Shown one piece after another: positions 42,272-52,733 of a stretch of DNA of 64,000 nucleotides. Numbering within the stretch: the stretch's first letter is position 1; the number at the start of each line of letters is the position of its first letter. Both the position numbers and the translations under genes were made by a program. Below the pieces are notes generated by a model, which was given only the letters and a program-made list of their open reading frames with translations, searched no databases and was not told where the DNA came from. Source of the stretch: Magnaporthiopsis rhizophila. Its lineage: Eukaryota; Ascomycota; Sordariomycetes; Magnaporthales; Magnaporthaceae. The DNA is taken from positions 124,001-188,000 of the forward strand of contig PYSS01000010.1 of the NCBI GenBank assembly GCA_003049465.1, read 5' to 3'.

Positions 42272-44548
42272 TCATACACCTTCTCTGCTCATCTGAGTAA
42301 TCCGCAAGCAGTCGGCGGACACGGCGCCGCCCGTGACGACAAAACCCGCGCCGCCGCTCTTGAACTCGCCCCCGTAGTTTGCGACGGTCCAGGGCGCCTC
42401 GTCGGACACCTCGATCTTCACAACCTGGTGGCTTTCTCCCGCCCTGGAGATGCGGCCGCCTATGTGACTGCCCACGGCGCTGATGCTGAGGTTGTACGCG
42501 ACGTCCGGCCCCCAGTCAAACCTCTGTCTGGCGAGCACGGTCCGTTCGGCGTCTCGTGCCTTGATGATGGCAACCTCCCTCCAATTCTTGGAAGAACCCT
42601 CGCCGTCGGGCTCGCGCTCGCGCAACACGAGGGCGTAGTACCTGTTCATGCCCTGGACCCTGATGGCGGCGCCCATTGGCCCGGGAGCGAGGCCGATGCT
42701 GAAGTTATCAATAGCCGCCGTGTAGTCGGCCCAGTCGCGCGTGCCCTGGTACAGCAGCCCCTCGCCGCGGTCGTGGGCCATGAAGAAGGGCCGGCCCAGC
42801 GACGTGTGCACCTTGTCCATGGACCCGACCCAGGCCCGCCCCCACATGTCGAAAGAGCCGGTGGCTAGGTGTTGAGGTGGCCGCCGCAGCTCCATGCGCG
42901 GCGCGGTGACATCCCAGCCCAGGCTGTGGAGCCAGACGGTGCCGCGACAGGGCCTGGCGGCGTCGCTGTTGTTCACCGGGGCGATGGTTACGCCCACCCG
43001 CTGGATCGGCTTGTTGGCCAGGGAGTCTGGGATGGTCCACCCCAGGGTGCCGGCGGGTTCCTCGGCGCCGAGCTGGAACATCAAGGCGTCGTCGCTGTCG
43101 ATCGTGAAAAGGGTGTCGTCGTAGTCGTAGGCTTTGATGCGCAGGCGCACCAAGACGACGCCAGAGCCGTGGGCGTCGCCACCAACCACGGCTTTGAGAT
43201 TTTGGCCCGGGTAGATGAGAGGCGACGCCATCATTTCGTAGTTCCGATCGACCTTGAGCACATCCAGAGGGGTGAAGGTATCTGTGAGGACATCGACCTC
43301 TGCTTCCCGCAGATTGACCTCGATTTTCAAGGCGCCGACGCCATCAATTTCGCCGCGGCTGACCTCGGCCAGCGACGGGAGGGATGATGCGCCCGCCATG
43401 AAGCCCTGGACGCTCCCAGGTAGCGAAAAGTGAAACTGAGCACCTCCTTTCGGGGGTTCCAGAGTACCCTCCACCCCGGCAAGCCTCCTGGCCTGGTTGG
43501 CGATGTCGTAGGCGAGGCGGGCGGCATTGTTGATGGAGTAGCCGGCGTCGGCGCTGGAGATGAGAGCCCGGTCGGCCAGCGGGCCGCGCCAGTCGGGACT
43601 CGAGCCGCGCTGGTTCAGACCTTCGAGCCCGCGCATGATGGCCATCAGACAGCCGACGTTGCCCGAGTTGCAATCGGTGTCCCAGCCGCACGTGTTGACG
43701 ATGTGCATGGCGCGCGAGAAGTCGTGGCCACCGGCGAGCAGGGCCAGGATCATGACGGCGTGGTTGGGCACGACGTGGCAGATTCCGGCATGCTTGTCGT
43801 AGCCGTAGCTGTCCTCGATGCGGCGGCGCGTAGCCTCCCAGGCGTCCGGACCGAGCTCGGCGTTCCAGGCGCGGACGTCGGCGACAAGTTGGGCGATGGG
43901 TGAGCTAGACGGGATGAAGGACAGCCCCGTGGCCAGCAGGTGGTCGACGTCGGACGATACAAAGGCCTCGGCCTCCATGGCCGCCCACAGCACGGCGGCG
44001 TGGACGGCGGCGCCGTCGTGGCTGACGGTGGCGGCGGCCTCGGCCAGACGGGCGGCCAGGGCTGGGTTCCCTGGGGAGGCGAGGGCCCAGCCATCGATAA
44101 AGATCTGGGCGCCGATCTGCTCGGCCACGGTGTAGCCGTTGGTGGAGGCGGAGCCGGTGCGAGGCGGGATAAGGCCTCGCCGCAGGTTCAGGAAGGCCGT
44201 GTGCTCGGTCGAGATGCCGTTGCCGCCCCACCAGAAGACGGAGCGCTTCTCGATGACGTGATTGAGCCAGGTGTGGCCGACGTGGACGGGCGTCAGGGGT
44301 TTGGAGGCGTCGACGCCGTGCTCGTCCAGGGCGCGCACAAAGGCAAAGGTGCCTGAGACGTCATCGTCAATGACCACCAGCGGCAGGTCCAAGCGGTCGT
44401 GGACGTAGTAGTTGATGGAGCCCAGCTTGTCCTGGATCTCGCGGTAGGTCCAGTTCTCAAAGGGACGGCCCAGGTAGACGCCGATCAGCTTGCCGATCAC
44501 GCCGGCGTAGATTCGGTGCAGGTAGTCGGCGGGAAGGGCGTCGGGCAT
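42272..44548 (-). CDS. ADP-ribosylglycohydrolase family protein with C-terminal beta-rich domain
   Basis: Intronless, 758 aa from the ATG at 44548. The open frame continues upstream to 44917, but family homology starts at LHRIYAGVIGKLIGVYLGRP, a few residues after MPDALPADY. The catalytic domain (~8-340) has the metal motifs VVIDDDVSGTF and CGWDTDCNSGNVG. These are the DD and DxD positions that bind two Mg ions in DraG/ARH enzymes. FWWGGNGISTEHTAFLNL and GAQIFIDGWALASPG are other subfamily motifs. The C-terminal ~350 residues look all-beta, like a carbohydrate-binding or lectin fold. DraG relatives remove ADP-ribose from proteins, but this subfamily with extra beta domain may act on another N-glycoside. 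It is divergent from a broken sugar transporter. Confidence 0.88.
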   Translation of the reverse strand: MPDALPADYLHRIYAGVIGKLIGVYLGRPFENWTYREIQDKLGSINYYVHDRLDLPLVVIDDDVSGTFAFVRALDEHGVDASKPLTPVHVGHTWLNHVIEKRSVFWWGGNGISTEHTAFLNLRRGLIPPRTGSASTNGYTVAEQIGAQIFIDGWALASPGNPALAARLAEAAATVSHDGAAVHAAVLWAAMEAEAFVSSDVDHLLATGLSFIPSSSPIAQLVADVRAWNAELGPDAWEATRRRIEDSYGYDKHAGICHVVPNHAVMILALLAGGHDFSRAMHIVNTCGWDTDCNSGNVGCLMAIMRGLEGLNQRGSSPDWRGPLADRALISSADAGYSINNAARLAYDIANQARRLAGVEGTLEPPKGGAQFHFSLPGSVQGFMAGASSLPSLAEVSRGEIDGVGALKIEVNLREAEVDVLTDTFTPLDVLKVDRNYEMMASPLIYPGQNLKAVVGGDAHGSGVVLVRLRIKAYDYDDTLFTIDSDDALMFQLGAEEPAGTLGWTIPDSLANKPIQRVGVTIAPVNNSDAARPCRGTVWLHSLGWDVTAPRMELRRPPQHLATGSFDMWGRAWVGSMDKVHTSLGRPFFMAHDRGEGLLYQGTRDWADYTAAIDNFSIGLAPGPMGAAIRVQGMNRYYALVLREREPDGEGSSKNWREVAIIKARDAERTVLARQRFDWGPDVAYNLSISAVGSHIGGRISRAGESHQVVKIEVSDEAPWTVANYGGEFKSGGAGFVVTGGAVSADCLRITQMSREGV

Positions 44549-44994
44549 GGCGGGCAGGTGTGGCTCCTGGCGTGCTTGGCGCTGGGAGAGGAAGCAACAT
44601 CGACCAGACTCAACTCCAATAAAGCCGCACACTCTCGACCCCAACTCGACGGTTACACAGAACCCCGCCAGCACGCCTTCTCGCCATCCAACCCCCACAT
44701 GCGGTCCCACGCGGCTAACGCTAAGTTGATGTTGGCGCAATTCTTCCCCAGATATATTGGTTCCGATGAATCGCGCACTCGGCTCTTCCTTTCCTCTTTT
44801 TGCCCCCTGCGACGACCAGAAGAGGGGTTCATGTGGGCTTGAGAAACCCAGATGATACCCTGGGATCCCTTGCCCACGATGGCGCCATCGGCAAAGTTTT
44901 CCTTTTCCCATTATCACACTCCCAGAGCATTGGGATGAGTGAACAGGAGGAAGTTGGATGGATTTAAAACAGCAACCGCATAGGCACCGTCACC
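44549..44994. promoter_or_regulatory. Divergent promoter region between glycohydrolase and transporter
   Basis: The 446 bp between the two start codons. Shared control would be natural, but no factor site was identified. Confidence 0.4.
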
Positions 44995-46466
44995 ATGGAG
45001 GCCGAGGCCATCTCGAGGTTCGTTCCGCGCCAGCAGAAGCTGCTCATCGTCTGTCTGATCCTCGTCTCGGTCGTCGACTCGACGGTAAGATGCGGGCCCT
45101 AACTAACCATGCGCTCTTCCACGACTTCAGCTCAAAGGCTGATAAAAAAAAACACAGATGGTCGGCTACAACAGCTCCCTGATGGGCAGCCTCAACGTGA
45201 TGCCGTCGTACCGCAGCTATTTTGAGCTGACGACGGCCACCCGCTCGCTCAACACGGCCATCTCGTACGTCGGCGGCTCCGTCGTCGCCCTGTTCGGCGG
45301 CTTCCTGGCCGACTGGCGCGGCCGCCGCGAGTCCATCTTCTGAGCTTGCTGCACTATCCTGGTTGGCTCCGTCATCCAGGCCGCGGCCCAGAATATCGGC
45401 ATGTTCATCGCCGGCCGCTTCATCATCGGCGGCGGCATGGCCCTGCCCAGACCGCCGCCCCGATCCTGGTGGCCGAGACAATCGCCGTCAAGTACCGCGC
45501 CTTTGCCCTGGCCGTATACTACGCGTACTGGGGCGTGGGGACTCTGGTTGCGTCGGGAGTTTGTTACGGGGTTAGTATTTTGATTCTAGCCCTCTATTTG
45601 GTAAAGGCTACGTGCTGACACCTCGTTACTTTTTACAGACGCAAAGGCTCAACTCCACTTGGGCCTGGCGCATCCCCAGTCTCTTGCAGGCCCTGCCGAC
45701 GGTGCCGTGCATCGTCATCCTCCTCTTCGTGCCCGAATCGCCGCGCTGGCTGATCAGCCGCGACCGCGCCGACGAGGCCATGGCCGTGCTCTCCATCGTC
45801 AACGCCGGCGACGACGCGGCCGTGCAGGTGCAATACCGCGAGATCCACGACACGATCCGGCTCGAGCGCGAGCGCGGCCTGGGTCTCCGCAGTGCCGTCC
45901 TCTCGTCGCCGTCCAACCGCCGGCGGCTGCTGATCGCGAGCACCTTCTCCATCATCGTCATGCTGCCGGGCACCAACTTTGTGCAGTTCTACTTTGGCGA
46001 CATGCTTGGCGCCGCGGGGGTCCGGTCACCCGACACGCAGCTGCAGGTCAACATCGTGCTGACGTCGTGGGCGACGATGATGGCCTTTGCGGGCTCCTAC
46101 TACACGGACCGGCTGGGCCGCAAGTGGCTCTGCTCGCTGAGCCTCGGCGCGCAGGCGGCGTGCCTGCTGGTGCTGGGTGGGCTGACCAAGCTGTACGGGG
46201 CATCGACGGACGCGGCCGGCATCTACGGCACCATCTCGGCCATCTTTTTCTACAGCGCCTTCTACGCCTGGGGCATCACGCCGCTGACGGTGCTGTACCC
46301 GCCCGAGATCCCGAGCTTCGACATCCGCGGCATCGGCATGGGCCTCTACACCACCTCGACCAAGCTGTGCGGCCTCTTTGTCACCATGGTGGCCCCTATC
46401 GACCGGGTTGTCGTTGGCAGCAAGACGGAGGGCTCGAGGGTGGAAGTGGCAGAGGTGAAGCGATAG
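44995..46466 (+). pseudogene. MFS sugar transporter, disrupted
   Basis: Coding segments: 44995-45084, 45158-45570 and 45639-46466, with introns GTAAGA...CAG and GTTAGT...CAG. The hexose-transporter signatures DWRGRRESIF, GRFIIGGGMA, VPESPRWLISRDR and YTDRLGRKW are clear. The segment after SRDR is an intracellular loop and the later helices follow. Three lesions are seen. A TGA at 45341-45343 replaces the codon after ESIF, where Trp is usual (F-W). One base is missing near 45445/45446, shifting GMAL/AQTAAP out of frame. The 3' end reads through VTMVAP into a short unrelated tail and stops at 46466, lacking the last membrane helices. The first two could be sequencing errors, but the last is harder to explain. 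A family member normally has ~500-550 aa. Confidence 0.85.
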
Positions 46467-47353
46467 GATTTTGGAGGATGCAGTGGTTGGGTGCGTTTGA
46501 GCCGTCCGATACGTATGATGCCCATCGTGTTCAATCGACGTACTTGCTGTAAAGCCTATGCGTAGACAGGAAGCAAGATTTCCATCGGACAATTCGGAGT
46601 AGGCCTGACCACTTTCGGGCTCGGATGTGTGGAAACACTAGCAGTCCGCGGAACATTGCCTAGCCATCCCCGCCTCCATCCCGCACAAAAGCGCTTGTTC
46701 CCTCGGTCCGTTTGTTGTCTTGCCTGCCCGACAAAACGTGATGTGACGATCCTAGCGCCTAAGCTGAAAACCGTTGGCCAGTTTCTCCCACCAGCTGGCA
46801 GCTGTGTTGGCCCCTTTCGCGGCCACTCCCTTCTTGCGGGCCGGAATCCCATTGGCCGCCGGGCCTCGATCGTGCAGCTTTGCGACAGCAACGCCGCCCA
46901 AGGCAGACACGTTAGTGGCAGGGCTGCAAGCACACCGTGCCTGGTTCGTTTGGGAGGCTGCAGGACAGCACATTATCGGCTATGTTGTATTGTCGACGCA
47001 CCATTTCTGCAGTTTCGTCATCAAAATGTGCCAGGCTGGGCACCCCCAATGCCCAGTCGCGGAGATGCGGCCAATCTCGAGGCCGGCTGCCTAGAGTTAT
47101 TGGCCCGGCTGTTGCGAGACCGTCCGCCCTGCTTTCAAGGCCCCGCGCCCTTGCTCACCTTCTTCTTCTTCCCGTATTTTCTACATATTATCTGCTTCCC
47201 GTCTTCTGCGCTCTGCTAGACCTTGCCTCCTTAAGGACCTGCAGCTCGATATCCAGAGCTGTTTCCTTTCTCCACGTCGCTACTTTTTTCTTCCCTACTG
47301 CCCGAGCAACCCGTATCATTACAGTTCCGTGGATCAGTCATCTTTAGTGCATC
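46467..47353. other. Intergenic region
   Basis: A CT-rich stretch (47150-47300) leads into the next start codon. No supported ORF. Confidence 0.45.
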
Positions 47354-48849
47354 ATGGATGAGCCCGACAAGCAGCTGGAGCAGCTCAAGGGCTTGCGGGA
47401 GATATGCCAGAGCCAGGACGACCAGAAGCAGGCTTTGATCACGGTAGGCCTGACGCTACAATACCCATGAGGGACAAAATCCCGACCGAGTTTACTGACC
47501 AGGAACCTTGTTCAGGGCCTTTTTAACTACGTGGAGGACCTGAACGACCAGCTGAAAGTGGTGAAGCGTGAGCTCAAGCTGCAAAAGGGGCAGACCGAGT
47601 ATCTCCTTGACAAGAGCGAAAAAGCTCAGAGCGAGATCAGCTCGTTGGTTCACGAAAGGGTATGTTTTCTTTTCTAGTTTTTGTAAACTTTAACCCTAGC
47701 TAACGTGTACACCTACAGGAACGACATTCGTTTGTTGTGGTTTTGATTGACGGTGATTGCATGCCGGTAAGCTGTGCTGCTGATGCTGGTTCCAAGGAAT
47801 GATACGCTGACACACTTCCTCTTCAGTTCAAAGACGAGCTGGTCAAAGACGGCGCTCAGGGCGGACGACAGGCAGCGCACAACCTCAAGCAGGCGGTCAA
47901 GGAGCAGCTGGACTCGTCGCCGGACAACAAGCTGTCGCACCTGCAGGTGCTGGTGCGCATCTATGCCAACCTTCGGGGCCTGGACCGGGTCTACCACGAC
48001 GCCGGGGTGCTGCCCGCCCACTCGTCGCTCGACGACTTTGTGCGCGGCTTCAACATGGCCGACGCCGGGTTCGACTTTGTGGACGCGGGCAACGGCAAGG
48101 AGTGCTCGGATGAGAAGGTCAGGGCCATGTTCCGGCTCAGCGTGGCCGACGTGCACTGCCAGCACGTCTTCTTCGGCGGCTCGGCCGACAACGGCTACGC
48201 GCGGCTGCTGGGCCAGCACGTGGAGGACGCCGCCGTGTGCGGGCGTGTGACGCTGCTCGAGGGCCCGCCGTTCGCGCACGAGCTGGCCGACATCAAGGAC
48301 CGGTTCCGCGTCGCGGCCATGACGGCCGTGTTTCGCCGCGACAAGCTGCCGACGGTGAAGCGGCGGGTATCGTTCCAGGCCACGCCGCCGGCCACGCCGT
48401 CCATCAGCTTTGCCAGCATGATCGCCAAGCCGTCCTCGCCCGTGTTGGCGGAATCTGCTGCTGTTGCCACCAACGGCAGGCCGGCGTCGTCGTCGTCGGG
48501 CGGCAGCTGGGCCGTGGTGCGCAAGAACGCGGCGGACCAGCGCGTCGACACGCAGCTAGAGTACAGCCAGGCCGACTTCCAGCAGCTCAAGCAGCGCCGC
48601 CTGTGCAACAACTTCCACCTGCTGGGCGAGTGCTACTACCAGAGCTGCCACTACGCCCACGGCGAGCGGCTGAGGGTAGACCGGCGTCCGGCTTTGCTTG
48701 CCGTGTCGCGTCTCTCGCCATGCCCGCGTGGCCTGCGCTGCTCCGACCCGCGTTGCATCTACGGCCACCGTTGCCCGCGAGGGGATTGCTCGTCGCCCAG
48801 CTGCGTGTTTCCGCGTGAGATGCACGGAGTGGACACCAAGGTTGTGTGA
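47354..48849 (+). CDS. CCCH zinc-finger protein with coiled coil and possible PIN/NYN-like domain (DUF7923-type)
   Basis: Four exons: 47354-47443, 47516-47659, 47719-47766 and 47827-48849, all phase-0 junctions; product 434 aa. Introns are 72, 59 and 60 bp. Residues ~1-78 form a coiled coil (KQLEQLKGLREICQSQDDQK, LNDQLKVVKRELKLQKGQ). Residues ~80-265 start with SFVVVLIDGDCMPF and include ECSDEKVRAMFRLSVADVH and VFFGGSADNGYARLL. A short LIDGD strand and later acidic residues resemble the layout of PIN/NYN nucleases. CCCH-type fingers lie at the end: CNNFHLLGECYYQSCHYAH, then a more degenerate Cys/His cluster (CPRGLRCSDPRCIYGH and C..GDCSSPSC). It is likely nuclear or cytoplasmic and RNA-binding. 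Nuclease activity is inference only. Confidence 0.86.
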
Positions 48850-50248
48850 GTGTGGGTTTAAACGTGAGATGGGAGATGGAGTTTGGATATGTCTGTGGAT
48901 GTTCCGTGTCTCTCTCACTCCTCTTTTCTTTTCCCGTGCTGGCAGTGGTGGGATTTCCTGGCTGCGCTTTGGCCTGCTGTCGCCTGAAGCGTCCAATGTC
49001 TTTTTTTAACCTTTTTTTTTTGCCACCCTATCTTAACAGATGGCGTACCAAAGATAGGACCTCAGAGACAAGCCTTGTTAGTAGATTGGCATTCCGCCAC
49101 CACAACCAAAATATCGAACCTATTACCGGATTAGGAAGGCTCCCGTCCGTCACATGCTGGCCTCGGGCGTGGCATGGACAAGGGGTCAAGGTTCGCTGCA
49201 TGGAACATTTTGCCATCCCATCATACACAACGGATGACGGAACAAACCACACAGCCTCGCAGCCTCCCCGCCTTACTGACGCATTCAAAAGGGGGACACG
49301 CCAAGTTGGTGGAGTCGATATTCTTGACCGTCCCCAACCTGTTCATCAACATCGCGCGAGAGGATGCAAACCAAACCCATGCGGTGAAGGCTTCCCCCAT
49401 TTTAATGCACTAACGAGTGTGGAGCTCGGTTACTAGATCTTGGCCTGCCAAGCCACAATCATGATATCTAGCGAATGGGCCCAGGGGTGATCAGGGGATC
49501 GGCTTCGTTGCCGAGAAGAGGTTCGGATCGAGGCTCTGGAACAGGGAGCCGAGATTCTGGTACGCGGCGAGTGCGCAGCAGACAGGGCCTCGGCGTCATC
49601 CTTGGTATGTGGCATTTTGGATAGAGACATACTGGTTATAGGCCGGGTACCAGCACGGGACTCTGCCAAAACACAATATACCGGCCGATGGGGTTCGTCA
49701 GCAATGACAGAGTAAACACACGGTTTTGCGATGCATCCCGATCTGGCAGCTGCAAGATTGCATGCCCGCTCACAGAGCCGCGTCAGGGGAGTTTGCGGAG
49801 AAGCAAAGAAATAGACATAGACTGGAAATGAGTTGACGACTTGGTGGTGGGGTCGCAAAGGGAGCAGCCCAGGGCAGCGCCCACCTGCATTGCATAGATG
49901 AACGGCTACGCCGGCAGCCGCGCGCCTGCTGTGGAGAGGACTGCGGCGGGCGTGGCTCCCCTGTTCGAAGGGCCGGGCTTCGTGATCGTGGAGACGACGG
50001 GCAGGGCAGGGCAGGGCAGGCGAGGAGGCCTGAGCGCCAGTGTAGGTCATCCGAGGCACGCTCCTCGATGATGATCCACGAGGCGCAGGAATATCGTGCA
50101 AGGAGGTGAGATATAAACTAACTGCCACGCCGTCCTGGGGCATCCTATCTTCCTTCCCATCCTCACCCTCACCCGCCAGGATCCAGTCTCTCGTTTCTCA
50201 ACACATATTCCGATCCACTCTCTTCCTCCCGGCTCCCCCGCCGCAACC
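48850..50248. other. Intergenic region
   Basis: A minus-strand ORF of 236 codons (49433-50143) and others lack codon bias or recognisable motifs. No supported gene. (GGCAG)n-like repeats at about 50000-50020. Confidence 0.45.
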
Positions 50249-51157
50249 ATGGTCCCCTCCATCACCTCCATCGCCGCCGCCGGCCTGATCCTCGCGACTA
50301 CCGGCTTGTGCGGCCCCATCACCACGTCGTCGTGCTCGACGGGCGTCAAGATGATCGTGGCCCGCGGCTCCAAGGAGGCGCCCGGCTTCGGCACCGCGGT
50401 GGCCGTGGTGGACGCGGTCAAGGCCCTGATCCCCAACAGCTCGGCCGACGCGGTCGACTATCCGGCCCGGCTGGACGACCAGAAGATCTACCTTGCTTCG
50501 GTCATGCAGGGAACCAGGAACATGAGGCAGCAGATCGAGGACTACGCCGCCAAGTGCCCGAGCGGTAAGATCGTGCTGGTGGGCTACTCGCAGGGCGCAC
50601 AGGTCGTGGTTGACGCCATCTGCGGCATGAGCAGCCGCGGCTTCCCGACCTCGGCCGACCTGGGCGACAAGTACGCCGACAATGGTATGTTTTCTGTTCC
50701 ATCTTTTCTCGTCCCGGCCCTACGGATCCCAGCTCGCTGGTCCTCGATCCCAGTCGTCTCCACCCCATTTTTTGGACTTGGCGATCCATCTCGCTTGCCG
50801 ATAAAAATACTACACGTACATCAATGCCACCCCAGCCGGAGATTTGGCCCATCGTCCAATCTAATATTTGCTTACCCAACCTCCACTCCAGTCATCGCCA
50901 CCGTCATCTTCGGCGACCCGACCCGCGCCGCCGACCAGCCCTGGAACGCCGGCAACGTCACCACCCGCAACGGGCTGTTCCCGCGTGTCGACAACGCCGG
51001 CTGCGCCCCCTACGGCGCGGGCATGAGGTCGTGGTGCGACGCCAACGACCAGTACTGCGACCAGGGCAACATCCGCGCCGTCCACCACGGCTACTTTGCA
51101 AAGTACACCGACGAAGCCGCCGCCTGGGTCCTGAGCCGCTTCAACGCTGCCGACTAA
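50249..51157 (+). CDS. Secreted cutinase / acetylxylan esterase family protein (CE5)
   Basis: Two exons, 50249-50684 and 50892-51157, with a 207-bp intron (GTATGT...CAG); product 233 aa. A signal peptide covers about residues 1-21. The catalytic Ser is in VLVGYSQGAQV (GYSQG), the Asp in the DANDQYCDQGN segment and the His in IRAVHHGYF. Disulfide cysteines are placed as in CE5 enzymes (CSTG...KCPSG, CAPYG...YC). These enzymes hydrolyse cutin polyester or acetyl groups on xylan outside the cell. The size is usual for the family and no carbohydrate-binding module is attached. Confidence 0.92.
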   Translation: MVPSITSIAAAGLILATTGLCGPITTSSCSTGVKMIVARGSKEAPGFGTAVAVVDAVKALIPNSSADAVDYPARLDDQKIYLASVMQGTRNMRQQIEDYAAKCPSGKIVLVGYSQGAQVVVDAICGMSSRGFPTSADLGDKYADNGMFSVPSFLVPALRIPARWSSIPVVSTPFFGLGDPSRLPIKILHVHQCHPSRRFGPSSNLIFAYPTSTPVIATVIFGDPTRAADQPWNAGNVTTRNGLFPRVDNAGCAPYGAGMRSWCDANDQYCDQGNIRAVHHGYFAKYTDEAAAWVLSRFNAAD

Positions 51158-52733
51158 GTCCCGTTATCCCGGCTGGGCTTTTGTGTGTTACTACTGTATA
51201 TAGCCAACTCTTTGTAATCATGATACCTCGCGTTTGTTTCGCTTGGCTTCCCATAGGTCGCGCAGTTTCTCGACGGGGGATCGACCGCCCAGTTTGTCAG
51301 TCGAGGGTTGCAAAAAAAAAAAAAATAAACAACATCCACTTTATCATGCTTTTTTCACACATTGACGTCGTTGAGTCGCTCGCTGCTAACAGACAGGACC
51401 CAAAAGCCGTCTGATTGGTGGCTCCAGCTTTTTCCCAGGACTGCCCTTGGTGGACAAAGCAGGACAAAAAGCGGCAGGCACATGGGATGCCGGCTTAGGA
51501 AGGCAGGAAAAGTGTTCTAGCCCTCCATACCATTCACTCCCTGACATTATCCCTGCCGTCCACGCCCTCCCATGATCCGGGTCCACCGCATGCGGCGACT
51601 TATCAGGACAGTGACATTATAAGCGGGAATCAAGCGCACGAGGCCTACCTAAACGAGACTCAGCAGCATGGCTCTCCGTCCACCTAAAGATGGTCGTTTT
51701 CGGCCTGCTGTTTCTTCTGCAGCGGCTGCTTCGGCCGTGTACTCTTGCTGACGCCCTTGAACTGACTCGATATGGGCACATATTCGGGGCTGGCTGCGCT
51801 AGGGTCAGCGAGGTCAAGGGAGACGAAAACACCCATGTCGACATCGGGAAATCAACAGGCCCGGTGGCGAGGTAAGTGATCGAGTAAGGCACTCGGTGCT
51901 TTTGCCTCCTCGCCGCCTTGGGACACAAGCCAGCTCCGGCGCTCAGTCACAGGCCTGCTTAGTGCTGATGTCTGTTTTCAACTCCTCCGGACCACATTCG
52001 GGGACGCAATATGATGGACAACCGGGCCCACTACTCCGCTCCGGAGCGTTGTCGATCAACTTGGTCAGCCCCGTGCACGTGCGCGCCGTTGATGGCCTCA
52101 AAGGTAGGAGCCGGGGACGTGGGGTCAGGGGTCCGAGGCCAAAGGGCCGACAGCGACGCCGGGCATTTATCGACGATCAAAGCGGCAGGCAGCCCAGATG
52201 CCCAGCGCCCATCAGCAAACGCACATCCATCCGTGCACTCCAACCTCACCTGTGGGTCGATCCCTGGTCGGCCTAGCGAGTTGCTCTCTGGTCTTGATTC
52301 CGATCCGGATAGGGACCTGAGAGTACGCGGCTAGCAGCTAGTCGCGCATTTATGCGATGCTGTCCCGATTCAATCGATGCCAGCGGTAGCTCGGGCTCTC
52401 ATAATGCTGATTTTCCTCTGTTTATCGATGTCTGCCCGCGTCTGCGCGGGGAAAGCACTATGGCTAGGGCTGACCGGGGGTTGTGTCCCGATCAGACGCA
52501 CTTTGAGCAGCCAAACCCACTGCATCTATGCATGATGCGTGAGATATGGCCTCAATCTTGAATGCACGGCTGTCCGGAGTGGCGCCAATGTGCCTTGCTG
52601 ACGAGGTCTGTTCGTCGCATGCGGACGCCCAGTGCAGTGCCGTAGACGAGGGCAGAGAGAGTATAGAAGAAAAGGGAGAGCAGAGACAGAACAACCCCAG
52701 ATTTCGAGAAACAGCAAGAGGACAAGGGAGAAA
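51158..52733. other. Intergenic region
   Basis: No supported gene. A 61-codon plus-strand ORF (51690-51875) starts with a hydrophobic segment but has no other support. Poly(A) of 13 nt at about 51312. Confidence 0.45.

Noticed and set aside
42272..44917. Longer start for the glycohydrolase at 44917
   Set aside because: The extra 123 residues have no family match and cover the promoter shared with the transporter.
45331..45450. Intron that would remove both transporter lesions
   Set aside because: An acceptor (CCCAG) exists after the frameshift, but no donor of the right phase lies before the TGA without deleting membrane helices.
49433..50143. 236-codon minus-strand ORF
   Set aside because: Composition is low in hydrophobic core patterns, no domain, no promoter or start context; probably chance in GC-rich DNA.
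51690..51875. 61-aa ORF with hydrophobic start as a small secreted protein
   Set aside because: Too short, one Cys pair at most, and no promoter or conservation evidence.
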